DNA of 64,000 bases from Acidimicrobiaceae bacterium (GTDB lineage: Bacteria; Actinomycetota; Acidimicrobiia; Acidimicrobiales; RAAP-2), in NCBI GenBank assembly GCA_027449885.1, contig DAIDKS010000031.1, positions 1 to 64,000 of the forward strand, given 5' to 3'. Below the pieces are notes generated by a model, which was not told where the DNA came from, searched no databases, and worked only from the letters and a program-made list of their open reading frames with translations. Position 1 is the first letter of the stretch, and each line of letters opens with the position of its first letter. Made by a program: the position numbers and the translations under genes. Below are positions 7,316-16,261 of this stretch, piece by piece.

Positions 7316-7626
7316 TTGGCCACCTCGTCCTTCTTCACCGGCTTCTTCGCCTTGAACATCTCGAGCATGCGGTCGGTGACCACGAAGCCGCCGACCACGT
7401 TCAGGGTCGCCAGAATGACCGCGAGGAAGCCCAGGATCTCCTCGGGGTGCGTCGTCGCCGAGCCGAGGATCAGCATCGAGCCCACCAGGATGACGCCGTG
7501 GATGGCGTTCGATCCCGACATCAGCGGCGTGTGCAGGATGCTCGGCACCCGCGCGATGATCTCGATGCCCGCGAAGATGCTCAGCACGAGCACCGTCGCG
7601 TACTGCAACAGGGCGTTACCCATCAC
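7312..7626 (-). CDS. pntAB: NAD(P) transhydrogenase, alpha subunit part 2 (membrane)
   Basis: 104 residues with three hydrophobic segments (about 4-22, 38-58 and 66-88), corresponding to the C-terminal membrane part of E. coli PntA, which is a separate protein in many actinobacteria and alphaproteobacteria. It completes the proton channel with PntB. Start is GTG at 7626 overlapping the pntAA stop, or the ATG immediately after it. The short C-terminus is charged (AKKPVKKDEVAK) and faces the cytoplasm. Confidence 0.94.
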   Translation of the reverse strand: MMGNALLQYATVLVLSIFAGIEIIARVPSILHTPLMSGSNAIHGVILVGSMLILGSATTHPEEILGFLAVILATLNVVGGFVVTDRMLEMFKAKKPVKKDEVAK

Positions 7627-8783
7627 TCACTCTCTTTCACATCGTTCGCCGGGGCCACGATCGGCGTGACCGCCACCCCCAGGGCCTCCGCGGTCGGCGC
7701 GTGGGCGATGCCGCCCTCGCGCGCCACGGTGACCCCCACCACGACCTCGTCGGACCAGTCGGGGGCCAGCTCGCCCTTCGCCCCGAAGAGGGCGAGGAGC
7801 TTCAGCACGTTGTTCGCGAACATGAAGCTCGCGTGGGCCCCCATCTGCGCCGGCGGGTTGGAGAGTCCGACGACGCGGACCCCGCCGTGCTCGATCACCT
7901 CACCGGCGCGGGTCAGCTCGCAGTTGCCGCCCCCGTCGGCCGCCATGTCGATGACGATCGAGCCCTCGCCCATCGCCTCGACCATCTCGCGGGTGAGCAG
8001 GATCGGCGCCTTGCGGCCGGGGACGGCCGCCGTCGTGATGACGATGTCGGCGTTCGCGACCTCGCCGAGCAGGGCCGCCTGCTGCTGGGCCCGCTCCTCG
8101 GCGGTGAGCTCGCGGGCGTACCCGCCGGCGGCGTCGGCGGTCACGCCGAGCTGCACGAAGGTCGCTCCGGCCGACTCGGCCTCCTCCTTCGCCGCAGTGC
8201 GCACGTCGTAGGCGCGCACCTTGGCGCCGAGGCGCTTCGCCGTGGCGATGGCCTGGAGGCCGGCGACGCCCACCCCCATGATGAGGACCTTCGCCGGGCG
8301 GATGGTGCCGGCCGCCGTGGTGAGCAGGGGGAAGAAGCGGTCGAAGTAGGTCGCCCCGGCGAGCGCCGCCCGGTACCCCGACACCGTCGCCTGGGAGGAG
8401 AGGGCGTCCATGTACTGGGCCCGCGAGATGCGCGGGAGGAGGTCGAAGGAGAGGATCGTGATCCGCCGCTCGTTCATCGCCGCCACCACGTCGGTGGCGA
8501 GCAGGGGCGACAGGAAGGAGAGGTGGAGCGAGCCCTCGGGCAGCCGGGCCACCTCCTCCAGGGTCGGCGGGTTGACCCGCAGGGTGATGTCGCCGGTCGC
8601 CTGGTCGGCGATGGTGGCACCGACGGCGACGTAGGCGTCGTCGGTGAAGTGCGACGCCGCACCGGCGCCGCGCTCGACCACCACCTCCCACCCGTCGCGC
8701 GTCAGCGCCTTCACGGCGTCGGGGGTGAGCGCGACTCGGGTCTCGCCCGGGCGCGACTCTCTACAGAGCGCAATCTTGGTCAC
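7623..8783 (-). CDS. pntAA: NAD(P) transhydrogenase, alpha subunit part 1 (NAD-binding)
   Basis: 386 residues, the soluble NAD(H)-binding domain I. The N-terminus (ESRPGETRVALTPDAV) is that shared with alanine dehydrogenase, and the dinucleotide fold is marked by GVGVAGLQAIATAKRLGA near residue 170, followed by VRAYDVR. The RQE-type loop region ahead of domain I's nucleotide cleft is present. A TAGAAA hexamer at 8795-8790 ends six bases before the GTG start and no Shine-Dalgarno sequence is seen, which suggests a leaderless mRNA for the operon. Confidence 0.96.
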   Translation of the reverse strand: MTKIALCRESRPGETRVALTPDAVKALTRDGWEVVVERGAGAASHFTDDAYVAVGATIADQATGDITLRVNPPTLEEVARLPEGSLHLSFLSPLLATDVVAAMNERRITILSFDLLPRISRAQYMDALSSQATVSGYRAALAGATYFDRFFPLLTTAAGTIRPAKVLIMGVGVAGLQAIATAKRLGAKVRAYDVRTAAKEEAESAGATFVQLGVTADAAGGYARELTAEERAQQQAALLGEVANADIVITTAAVPGRKAPILLTREMVEAMGEGSIVIDMAADGGGNCELTRAGEVIEHGGVRVVGLSNPPAQMGAHASFMFANNVLKLLALFGAKGELAPDWSDEVVVGVTVAREGGIAHAPTAEALGVAVTPIVAPANDVKESE

Positions 8784-8823
8784 CCCGTTTTTCTACCACC
8801 GGGGTTCCCGGCCTCCGCCCTGA

Positions 8824-9651
8824 TTACCGGGACAAAGGTCGGAACGAGGTAAGGACTTTGGTCACTTCGTCGGGCGCCTCGAGCGGGATCCAGTGCCCGA
8901 GGCCCTCGAGGCGCACGTAGGTGAAGCCCTCCCCGCAGTAGCGGGCCGACTCGATCATCTGCTCCTCGGTGAGGGCCCGGTCGCCGCTCGACCAGATCCC
9001 GAGGGCCGGCACCGAGAGGGGCGGGAGGACGGGTGGCGGGGAGAGGAAGGCGTCGGGCGGCAGGTTCGCCCGGTACCAGTTGAGGTGGCTCGAGAGCTGC
9101 CCGTCGCGCTCGAGCTCGGCGATGACCTCGTTCGCGCGCGGGTGGGCGAACCACCGCCGCAGCACCTCGTGGTCGTTGAAGCGAAGGAACCGCTCCCCCA
9201 CGCCCTCGTAGCCGAAGAGCAGCGTGTACCAGCTGCGCATCTGCTGAGCGATCCCCCCGGCGCGAAAGGCCGTGGGGTGACCGACCGAGATCGCGACGAG
9301 GGCGCGCACCCGCTCCGGGGCGGAGGTCGCGAGGGCCCACGCGAGGGCCGCCCCCCAGTCGTGACCGACGACGGCGGCCCGCGTCGAGCCGGCGGCGTCG
9401 AGGACGCCGAGCGCGTCGCCCACGAGCAGGTGCATCTGGTAGTCCTCGACGGCCGTCGGCTTGTCCGACCGCCCGCAGCCCCGCAGGTCCGGGACGATGA
9501 CCCGGTGCCCGGCGGCGACGAGGCCCGTCGCCACCTCGTCCCAGAGGGACCCGGTGTCGGGCCAGCCGTGGAGCAGGAGGACGTCGGGGCCCTCCCCCTC
9601 GACGCGCGCGACGATCGACACCCCGTCGTGACGCGCCGTGATTTCCCCCAC
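8824..9651 (-). CDS. Alpha/beta hydrolase, epoxide-hydrolase-like
   Basis: 275 residues. The fold signatures are HGWPDT (oxyanion region, residue 28 on) and a nucleophile elbow GHDWG with Asp98 instead of Ser, which is typical of epoxide hydrolases and haloalkane dehalogenases. The acid is D224 (SSGDRAL) and the base H253 (GLGHWIP). Cap-domain tyrosines Y142 (SWYTLLF) and Y193 (NWYRAN) match the pair that opens the epoxide ring, favouring epoxide hydrolase over dehalogenase. Upstream of the pnt genes on the same strand with a 40-base gap. Natural substrate unknown. A TAGTTT hexamer lies seven bases before the GTG start. Confidence 0.88.
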   Translation of the reverse strand: MGEITARHDGVSIVARVEGEGPDVLLLHGWPDTGSLWDEVATGLVAAGHRVIVPDLRGCGRSDKPTAVEDYQMHLLVGDALGVLDAAGSTRAAVVGHDWGAALAWALATSAPERVRALVAISVGHPTAFRAGGIAQQMRSWYTLLFGYEGVGERFLRFNDHEVLRRWFAHPRANEVIAELERDGQLSSHLNWYRANLPPDAFLSPPPVLPPLSVPALGIWSSGDRALTEEQMIESARYCGEGFTYVRLEGLGHWIPLEAPDEVTKVLTSFRPLSR

Positions 9652-9674
9652 GGGCCCGAAACTACCCGGACCAC

Positions 9675-9710
9675 CCCGGGGGTGAGCACCACGCGGTGCT
9701 CACCCCCGGG
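9675..9710 (-). terminator. 16-base-pair hairpin after the OmpA/Fn3 protein gene
   Basis: CCCGGGGGTGAGCACC at 9675-9690 pairs perfectly with 9695-9710 around an ACGC loop, three bases after the stop codon of the large leftward gene. It separates that gene from the epoxide hydrolase gene. No T tract. Confidence 0.75.
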
Positions 9711-9713
9711 ACG

Positions 9714-12700
9714 TCACGGGAGGTAGAAGGTCACCTCGACGCGCCGGTTGCCGGCGGCCGCGGCGATCGAGGAGTTCGGCACCACGGGGTGCGACTTCCC
9801 GAAGGCCCGGTAGACGATCGCCGGAACCTTCAGCTTCAGGTGCGTCAGCGCCGCCACCACGGCCGCGCCGACCTCGTGCGAGCGCTGGTTCGACAGCGTC
9901 GCGTTGAGCGCCACCGAGCCGTAGGCGTCGGTGTAGCCCGCGAGGACGACCGAGGTCGGGTGGTACTGGCGGATCAGCGCGACCAGCGACGCCACCTGGG
10001 CGGGCAGCGGTCCGGTGATCGAGTACGAGCCCTCGGCGAAGGGCACGATCTCGATGGCCGCCATCACGCGGTAGCGGTAGTGCACGCGGGGGTTGAGCCC
10101 GCTGAAGTGGCACGACGTCTGACGGGTGACGCAGTGACGCCCACCCGGGAGCAGCGTGACGTCGTAGGTCACCGGGATGGTGACGCCACTGATGCGAGCG
10201 ACGGGCCAGTGGGCGACGAGGCTGGTCGGGCCCGAGGGAGCACCGCCACCGCCGGACGTGCCACCGCCGGTCGTTCCACCGCCGGACGTGCCACCACCGC
10301 TCGTACCACCGCCGGTCGTTCCACCGCCCGACGTGCCACCGCCCGAGGTGCCACCACCGCCGCTCGTGCCACCACCGCTCGTGCCACCACCACTACTCGA
10401 CGAGGCCTGTCCGCTCGCCGCGGGACCCTGTCCCGCGGCGTTGTAGGCGAGGACGGAGATCGTGTAGGTGCCGGGGGCGCCCACCCCAGAGAAGCTGCAC
10501 GTGCTCGAGGTGGTCTGCTCGTAGACCGGCGCGGCGCTGCCCTGGATGAGGGCGCACTCGTAGCCCTGGACGGGAGATCCCCCGTCACTCGCGGGAGCAC
10601 CCCAGCTCGCGCTCGCCGTCGAGCCACTCTGGGTCACGCTGAGGTTCTGAGGTGCCGAGGGCACCGTGATCGCCTGAAGCGTCGTGAAGGACTGCACCCC
10701 GCCGTAGAGGTGGGCGGGGGCACCGGCCGCGTTGGGAGTAACGACCAGCTCGAAGTAGTAGGTCGTCAGGGGACTGAGCGATCCGACCGTGGCGCTCTCG
10801 GCGCTCGCCCCACTGCCGGTCGCGGTGACGAACGTCCCCGTGCACGCGCCCGAGGCGAAGGTGCTCGCCTGGACGCAGAACTGCACCGCGCTGAGGGACA
10901 TCGCGTTGGGGTTCGCCACGAGGCCGTTCAGGTGCGCGCCGTAGGCGCTGACCAGGGTCGCGGGCGACGTCGTCGCCGACGGTCCGGGAACGAAGCTCAC
11001 GACGCCACCGTGGAGCGTCGTGCTCGTCGCGCCGTCGACGGCTACCAACTCGTAGTAGTAGGTCGTCCCGGCACTCAGACCCGTGACGGCCAGGGTGTAC
11101 GGGGTGGAACCGTTCGTCGTCGTTCCGGCGGTCGCCGTGGCGACGGTGCCCGTCGTGTTCGAGCACGAGCCCGTGGCGAACGTCGTCGACTGGTAGCAGA
11201 AGCTCACCGAGGTAAAGCCGTCGCCAGCCGGGTTGTAGAGCGAGCCCACCAGCGTCGCCGAACTCGGCAGCACGTTGAGCGCACTATCGGTCGTCGCGAT
11301 CGGACCCGTCGTGAAGCTACGGACGCCGCCGTAGGTGGTCGCGTTCGGGGTCTGAGTAGTGTCGACGAGCTTCAGCTCGTAGTAGTAGGTCGTCGCCGGG
11401 GCGAGTCCACTCAACGCGGCCGACTCGGCCGCGATCGAGTTGTTGGGAGTCCCCGACGTCGCCGCCGTCGTCGTGCCGGTGCAGGACCCCGAGGCGAACG
11501 AGGTGGTCTGGTAGCAGAAGCTCGCCGTCACGGCGTCCGCGGTCGGATTGAAGTCGGTGCCGTTGAGCGTGGCCACCTGGTCGCCGACGCCCGTGGCCGC
11601 ACTTGTCGTCGCGACGGGTGCCGTCGAGAAGCTCTTCACGCCGCCGTACAGCGGAGTCCCGCCCGTCGCGATGAACTCGTAGTAGTAGGTCGTGCCGGCG
11701 GCCAGGCTCGAGAGCGCGAGGTCGTACGTGCTCGTCGTTGCCGTTGAGACCAGTGTCGCGGCCGTCGTCGTGCCGGTGCAGGCCCCCGAGGCGAACGAGG
11801 TCGTCTGGTAGCAGAAGGACTTGCCGGAGAACGTGTCACCACCCGGGTTGTAGAGCGTCGCGTTGAGCGTTCCCGCCGTGGTCGAGACGGCGGACGCCGC
11901 CCCGGTCGTCGCTACGGGCCCCGTCGTGAACGACTGAACCCCGCCGTAGAGGGGTGAGCCCGTCGTCGCGTCGGTCGCGACCAACTCGTAGTAGTACGTC
12001 GTTCCCGGCGTGAGTCCCGTCGCCGAGTAGGTGTAGGGGGTGATCGAGTTGCTCGTCGTCCCCGCCGTCGCGGTCGCTGTCGCGCCGTTGCAGGTGCTCG
12101 ACGCGAACGAGGTCGTCTGATAGCAGAAGGCGACCGGGGTGACCGAGTCCGATCCGGTGTTCGTGACCGAGCCGTTGAAGGTCGCCGTGGTGTCCGCGAT
12201 GCCCGTGGCCGACGAGGTGCTCGGGGCCGGCCCCGCGTAGCCCGGGGTGCACTGCGAGAGGCTCGAGCCCGACCACGAGACGGTCACCGTCACGGTCCCG
12301 AGGCTCCCGCTCGAGCCCGGAGTGAGGTTGAGGACGAACTGGGGGAGGGCGCTCTGGGTCGAGAGGTCGATCGGTGTCGTATAGGTGAGGGTCGCGAGGT
12401 CGATCGTGGGTGACGCGCCCGCGACGTTGAACGGGTACGGCCCGTCGATGACAACGCCGTTCGAGTTGGTGAACGAGAGCGTCGGGGCGGGGCTGGTCAC
12501 GAGGGACCCCGTCGTCGAGAGACTCAGCGAGGTGAAGGCCGTCGGCGTGCAGGCCTGGTAGGGCTCGACGAAGGACGAGGCGTAGACGCGCACCGGCGCG
12601 CTCGCGCACGACCCGCCGGTGAGGGCGTCGAAGTTCTGGATCTGGGCACTGCCACCGTTCGCGTTGATCCAGATGCAGGTCGGACGCTGCGGGTCGGCGT

Positions 12701-13967
12701 TGACCGTATAGGGGAGACCGAGGTAGTTACCGTTCAACTGAAGCGGGAACGATCCCGTGGTCGAGTACGAGGTCGCGCTCGTCGAGGTTGGGGCACCGGG
12801 CGCGGTGCAGGCCGCGTTGGTGGCGAAGTCGTAGCAGTAGACGGATCCGGCCCCGTTGATCACGAGGTCCCGAGTCCCCACGGTCACCGGCGGACCGCTC
12901 CACGTTGTCGTCCCCACGTCCAGCGTGGTCGTGGTCAATCCGCTCGGCGTCGGCTGGACGGTCCCGTCGAGTCCGTAGCAGGCCCAGCTGGTCAGCTGGG
13001 CGCAGACGCCCGTGACGGCACCCGCGGCGTCGAGGGACGGGACCACCATGAACGAATACGCGCTCGTGGCCATCGGCCACGCCCCGACGCAGCTCCCCGG
13101 AGTCGGCTGGGTGAGGTCGACACACGCGATCATGGCCCCGCCCGTGCTCCACTGGGTCGGGATGAAGTAGTGACCGCTCACGAGAGTGTCCGCGGGGGCG
13201 GGCGAGTTGTCACTGTTGGTGCCCGCCGCCGAGCCGACGTTCACGGCGAAGGGCTCGCCCGCACACGCGCTCTGGGTAGCGACGTCGTAGCAGAGAAGGG
13301 CGTTCTTGCCACTCGCGCTCGTTCCGCCCGGCGAGGCGGCGACTCCGGGATACGGGTTCCACGCGTAGAGCTTCCCGTTGTAGAACGTGGGGTCGACCGT
13401 CCCCGCCGTCGAGTTGGTCGTCTGGTACGAGTCAGTGGACCCGGCCAGCGGCGTCCACGCGGGTGGCTGACCGCTGGTTCCGGTGCACGTCGGAGCCGGC
13501 GTCGCCGTCGACGCCGTCGTCACGTTCAGGTTGATGCAGACAACTCCGGGTTGCGCATAGCCGGAGTCGTTCCGCACGGCGTAGACGTAGAGGTAGCCCG
13601 TTGACTGGTCGGCGTACAGGCCCACCTTGCCCGGAGTGCCGAACGACGCCGTGGTGCCACCCACTGACGCCGTGATCGTCTCGGGACCCGTCCAGCACGC
13701 GGCCGCCGTGCTCTCCACGTGGCAGTTCAACTGCAGGATCGAGTTGTGGTGGAAGACGTTGTAGATGTTGCCGCCGAAAGCGGCGATCGCCCATCCATCC
13801 CCCCCGCCGCTCGCCCCCGCGAAACTCGAGGAGGGCGGGGTAAAGGACTGGCTCGCGCTGTAGCTGACCGTCGAGGCCCCGGCCGGGTGAGCGATGGACA
13901 GGATCGGCGAGGCCACGCTCACGAACGCGACGAGCGCGGCAGCACTGCGAAAGAGCCGTCGAAACAA
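9714..13967 (-). CDS. Large secreted protein: Fn3-like tandem modules and C-terminal OmpA-like domain
   Basis: 1417 residues. Start is TTG, supported by GGGAGGA four bases upstream and by the signal peptide right after it (basic FRRLFRS, hydrophobic core, cleavage near AGA-STV at about 32). Residues about 32-577 are Ser/Thr/Gly-rich, with repeated VxCYD and paired Cys, probably a beta-rich domain. Residues about 578-1099 hold five ~100-residue modules, each with FCYQTTSFASGxC and TTYYYEL. About 1100-1190 is a more usual Fn3 domain (SAPQNLSVTQSG, GYECAL). A Gly-Ser-Thr linker (GGGTS repeats, about 1191-1242) leads to a C-terminal OmpA-like domain (last ~105 residues) with AGYTDAYGSVALN and LSNQRSHEV, where the Asp and Arg that bind peptidoglycan in OmpA domains are kept. 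Likely held at the wall by the OmpA domain. No enzyme motif seen. Confidence 0.85.
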   Translation of the reverse strand: MFRRLFRSAAALVAFVSVASPILSIAHPAGASTVSYSASQSFTPPSSSFAGASGGGDGWAIAAFGGNIYNVFHHNSILQLNCHVESTAAACWTGPETITASVGGTTASFGTPGKVGLYADQSTGYLYVYAVRNDSGYAQPGVVCINLNVTTASTATPAPTCTGTSGQPPAWTPLAGSTDSYQTTNSTAGTVDPTFYNGKLYAWNPYPGVAASPGGTSASGKNALLCYDVATQSACAGEPFAVNVGSAAGTNSDNSPAPADTLVSGHYFIPTQWSTGGAMIACVDLTQPTPGSCVGAWPMATSAYSFMVVPSLDAAGAVTGVCAQLTSWACYGLDGTVQPTPSGLTTTTLDVGTTTWSGPPVTVGTRDLVINGAGSVYCYDFATNAACTAPGAPTSTSATSYSTTGSFPLQLNGNYLGLPYTVNADPQRPTCIWINANGGSAQIQNFDALTGGSCASAPVRVYASSFVEPYQACTPTAFTSLSLSTTGSLVTSPAPTLSFTNSNGVVIDGPYPFNVAGASPTIDLATLTYTTPIDLSTQSALPQFVLNLTPGSSGSLGTVTVTVSWSGSSLSQCTPGYAGPAPSTSSATGIADTTATFNGSVTNTGSDSVTPVAFCYQTTSFASSTCNGATATATAGTTSNSITPYTYSATGLTPGTTYYYELVATDATTGSPLYGGVQSFTTGPVATTGAASAVSTTAGTLNATLYNPGGDTFSGKSFCYQTTSFASGACTGTTTAATLVSTATTSTYDLALSSLAAGTTYYYEFIATGGTPLYGGVKSFSTAPVATTSAATGVGDQVATLNGTDFNPTADAVTASFCYQTTSFASGSCTGTTTAATSGTPNNSIAAESAALSGLAPATTYYYELKLVDTTQTPNATTYGGVRSFTTGPIATTDSALNVLPSSATLVGSLYNPAGDGFTSVSFCYQSTTFATGSCSNTTGTVATATAGTTTNGSTPYTLAVTGLSAGTTYYYELVAVDGATSTTLHGGVVSFVPGPSATTSPATLVSAYGAHLNGLVANPNAMSLSAVQFCVQASTFASGACTGTFVTATGSGASAESATVGSLSPLTTYYFELVVTPNAAGAPAHLYGGVQSFTTLQAITVPSAPQNLSVTQSGSTASASWGAPASDGGSPVQGYECALIQGSAAPVYEQTTSSTCSFSGVGAPGTYTISVLAYNAAGQGPAASGQASSSSGGGTSGGGTSGGGGTSGGGTSGGGTTGGGTSGGGTSGGGTTGGGTSGGGGAPSGPTSLVAHWPVARISGVTIPVTYDVTLLPGGRHCVTRQTSCHFSGLNPRVHYRYRVMAAIEIVPFAEGSYSITGPLPAQVASLVALIRQYHPTSVVLAGYTDAYGSVALNATLSNQRSHEVGAAVVAALTHLKLKVPAIVYRAFGKSHPVVPNSSIAAAAGNRRVEVTFYLP
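10242..10397 (-). repeat. Gly-rich linker coding repeat (GGGTS/GGGTT units)
   Basis: Short imperfect repeats of codons for Gly-Gly-Gly-Thr-Ser or Thr-Thr-Gly units join the Fn3 domain to the OmpA-like domain of the large exported protein. The complementary strand gives an illusory Pro-Val-rich frame. Confidence 0.85.
10671..12235 (-). repeat. Five tandem ~315-base coding modules
   Basis: Each module encodes FCYQTTSFASGxC (with small changes), then TTYYYEL/F, then YGGVxSFTT and a start of the next module with ATTxxA. Boundaries are near 12235, 11920, 11615, 11305, 10985 and 10671. Module 5 has drifted most (FCVQASTF, YYFEL). Nucleotide identity is highest around the Cys pair codons, which suggests duplication and then divergence. 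Confidence 0.8.
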
Positions 13968-14522
13968 GGGATCCTCCCGGTGAGATTCTCTGCGAGCGCA
14001 GAGGAAAGACCCAATATGTTATCCAGAACTCCGGATCTGCTCGTCCATTTGACCGATTTGTTTTCACTAAGTGGACGACTTCTTCGTCGGGACGACGGAT
14101 GCCGCTGATGATCTGAGTCTCGTTACGCGTTGATCTCTCGGCGCTCACCGCAGCGGTCCGTCGAACTCTGACGGCGTACGCGAGGACCGCGACATGGGAG
14201 AAGAGAGAGGACGCCGCCGAGACGAGACGATCACTACCGACCGACCGGTCCCCACTCGCGCGTCGGGGAATCGATGGCGGCCCGACGGGCGACTCTATAA
14301 CGATCCACTCGTCGCGGCCCGAGGGAGCGTCCCTCCCAGTCACTCACTCCTTCGCGCGAAGAAGTAGGCACGCCGGGGCCACGTCGCGTCTCGACGTCGA
14401 CGGAGGAGCGTTACGTAGATCGCAGGACCCGCTGATCACGCACCCGCGGGTCCGCGCGAGAGAGGCGTGCCGGTCCGACTTCCGCCCCCCACGGGATGGG
14501 ATACCTCGGCTAGAACGTCGTC
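13968..14522. other. Gene-free divergent region between the large exported protein and ogt
   Basis: No gene is supported in these 555 bases. Near 14009-14075 the DNA is clearly less GC-rich. A TAACAT hexamer at 14021-14016 could be the -10 box of the leftward gene, and a 6-bp hairpin (13988-14003, loop GAGC) would lie in its leader, followed by the GGGAGGA ribosome-binding site at 13978-13972. The rest up to ogt shows no structure that I can name. Confidence 0.5.
13972..13978 (-). promoter_or_regulatory. Ribosome-binding site fixing a TTG start
   Basis: GGGAGGA reads leftward four bases before TTG 13967. No ATG or GTG in frame sits near the signal peptide, so this site decides the start of the 1417-residue protein. 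Confidence 0.7.
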
Positions 14523-14984
14523 ATGACCGTCACCGTCGTCGTGCCCTCCCCCGTCGGACCCTGGGGCGTCGTCGGCGACGACGCCGTCATCTCGCGCATC
14601 CTCATGCCGAACGAGCGGCCCCGCGCCTCGAGGGCGGCGACCGTGCCCGCGGCCGTCGCCCGCGGGGCGTCGCAGCTCGGGGAGTACTTCGCCGGGCGCC
14701 GGCGCACCTTCGACCTCCCCCTCGACGAGACGGTCGGCACGGCGTTCCAGCGGGCCGTCTGGGCCGCCCTCACGGCGATCCCCTACGGCGCGACCGCGAC
14801 CTACGCCGACGTCGCCCGGGACGTCGGCCGACCCCGGGCCGCGCGGGCCGTCGGCGGGGCCAACCACGCGAACCCCTGGCCGATCGTCGTCCCCTGCCAC
14901 CGGGTCGTCGCGACGACGGGCCTCGGTGGCTACGGCGGGGGCCTCGACGCGAAGCGCTTCCTCCTCGGCCTCGAGCGTGCCTAG
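14523..14984 (+). CDS. ogt: Methylated-DNA--protein-cysteine methyltransferase
   Basis: 153 residues. It moves the alkyl group from O6-alkylguanine in DNA to its own cysteine, once per molecule. The active-site motif is PCHRVV with acceptor C125. The helix-turn-helix DNA-reading region precedes it (ATYADVARDVGRPRAARAVG, with the arginine finger). The helical C-terminus ends with GGYGGGLDAKRFLL. TAGAAC at 14511-14516 ends six bases before the ATG, without an evident ribosome-binding site. The stop codon lies in a CTAG shared with the convergent gene. Confidence 0.95.
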   Translation: MTVTVVVPSPVGPWGVVGDDAVISRILMPNERPRASRAATVPAAVARGASQLGEYFAGRRRTFDLPLDETVGTAFQRAVWAALTAIPYGATATYADVARDVGRPRAARAVGGANHANPWPIVVPCHRVVATTGLGGYGGGLDAKRFLLGLERA

Positions 14985-15481
14985 CGGGACCGCTCCCGGC
15001 GCGGGTCGATCGGGCCGATCGGCAGCTGGCGCACCGAGTGGATCCCGAGCTCGCCCATGCGCGGGGCGTTGATCGCCCGGATGGTGCGGTGGGTCACCCA
15101 GTAGAGGGCGAGGGCCGAGGGGATCTCGAGGAAGACGGCGAAGAGGAGGCTCTGGAGCTGGTCGCCGCGACGGGCCGTCGTGAGGTCGAACCAGGCGTCG
15201 ATGAGGAGCATGGTCCCGGCCGAGCTCGTGAAGAGGGCGAGCACCGCCCGGCGCCGCCACGCGGCCCAGGCGCTCAGCAGGAGGGCCGCCACCTGGCCGA
15301 CGTCGAGGCCGACCCAGGCGGCCTTCCAGTGGATGGCGACGTAGTGGTGGGGCAGGTAGAGGGCGAGGTAGACGATCCAGGCCGTCTCGAGCAGTGCCGC
15401 GAGCACCAGGGTGACGAGCAGGGCGTCACCCGGCCCCCGTCGCACCACCCAGCCGCGCAGCCCGCGCACGTGACCTGCCAC
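14981..15481 (-). CDS. Integral membrane protein of unknown function
   Basis: 166 residues with four predicted membrane helices (about 20-43, 55-72, 79-97 and 110-130) and a polar basic C-terminal tail of about 35 residues. The second loop contains Pro-His-His (LYLPHHYVAIHW), which could bind a metal or lipid head group, but no family was recognised. GTG start. The gene converges on ogt with stop codons overlapping in CTAG, and starts 33 bases after the end of the SCO6745-like gene on the same strand. Confidence 0.7.
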   Translation of the reverse strand: MAGHVRGLRGWVVRRGPGDALLVTLVLAALLETAWIVYLALYLPHHYVAIHWKAAWVGLDVGQVAALLLSAWAAWRRRAVLALFTSSAGTMLLIDAWFDLTTARRGDQLQSLLFAVFLEIPSALALYWVTHRTIRAINAPRMGELGIHSVRQLPIGPIDPRRERSR

Positions 15482-15514
15482 CGAGACCGATGGTAACGGG
15501 ACGGCGCGAGGAGC

Positions 15515-16261
15515 TCAGCGCGGCGCGTCGAGCAGGTCGGCCATCGCCGTGACGCCGGCGAGCAGGTCGGCCGCCGGGTCGTCGGCGAGCACGCCGAGGC
15601 GCTCCGCCACGAGCTCACTGGTGCGGTCCTCGGCCCGCTCGTAGGCGCGGCGGTCCTCGTCGGTGACGGCGGGGGCCTCCTCCTCGCGGTACCCGTGGAG
15701 GGCGAAGCCCGCGGGACTGTCGAGGTAGCAGGCGACGAGGGGCGCGACCCCGACCTCGGCGAGCGCCTCGGCGTGCAGGGCCCCGCGCAGCTCGCGCAGG
15801 CGGATGACCCCGCGGTAGGCGTCGGCGACCGGGTCGCCCGCCCGCCCGAGGCGGGCGTAGCCGTCGGCGAGGAGGTGGGTCCCGGGGGCGTCGGCGTCGG
15901 CCGCCGCGTGGGCGGCCGCGGCCAGCCGGCGGGCGAGGCCGGCGTCGAGGGTCGCGAAGGCCCGTCGGGCGTAGTCGTCGGCCGCGACGAGGTAGCTCGC
16001 GGCCGTCGTCGCCGGGTCGTGGGTGGCCCGCGGGCGCGACCAGATCCGCTCGATGGCGCGGGGGGCGAAGAAGACGAAGACCCGCTCGACCTCCTCGGCC
16101 GTCACGTCGCCGAGCACGCCCCCGCGACCGAGGCCGTAGAAGGCGACGGCGTCGAGGCCGAGGGCCTCCCCGGCGGCGACGGTGCCGGGGTCGAAGTAGA
16201 AGGCGGCCCCCAGGCGTCCGACGGGGGCGGCGAGCTGATCGGCGAGCTGACGGGCGTTCAT
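15515..16261 (-). CDS. SCO6745-family-like protein
   Basis: 248 residues from an ATG that overlaps the kinase stop (ATGA). The N-terminal part (GAAFYFDPGTVAAGEALGL) followed by FFAPRAIERIW and a mostly alpha-helical remainder matches, by my reading, the actinobacterial SCO6745 family, whose function is not known. There is no signal peptide or membrane segment. It is the last gene of a four-gene unit: DoxX-Rieske, response regulator, histidine kinase, this protein. Co-transcription suggests a cytoplasmic role in the same response. Confidence 0.65.
   Translation of the reverse strand: MNARQLADQLAAPVGRLGAAFYFDPGTVAAGEALGLDAVAFYGLGRGGVLGDVTAEEVERVFVFFAPRAIERIWSRPRATHDPATTAASYLVAADDYARRAFATLDAGLARRLAAAAHAAADADAPGTHLLADGYARLGRAGDPVADAYRGVIRLRELRGALHAEALAEVGVAPLVACYLDSPAGFALHGYREEEAPAVTDEDRRAYERAEDRTSELVAERLGVLADDPAADLLAGVTAMADLLDAPR

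Noticed and set aside
5660..7669. A 669-codon open frame on the + strand opposite the pnt genes
   Set aside because: It is the antisense image of pntB and pntAB in GC-rich DNA, rich in Arg/Gly/His, with no domain; the leftward genes are unambiguous.
10177..10446. A Pro/Val-rich rightward frame (89 codons)
   Set aside because: It is the complement of the GGGTS linker of the large exported protein.
13432..14343. A 303-codon leftward frame reaching upstream of the large exported protein
   Set aside because: It overlaps that gene in another frame, has no ribosome-binding site or domain, and its upstream half is basic, low-complexity sequence.
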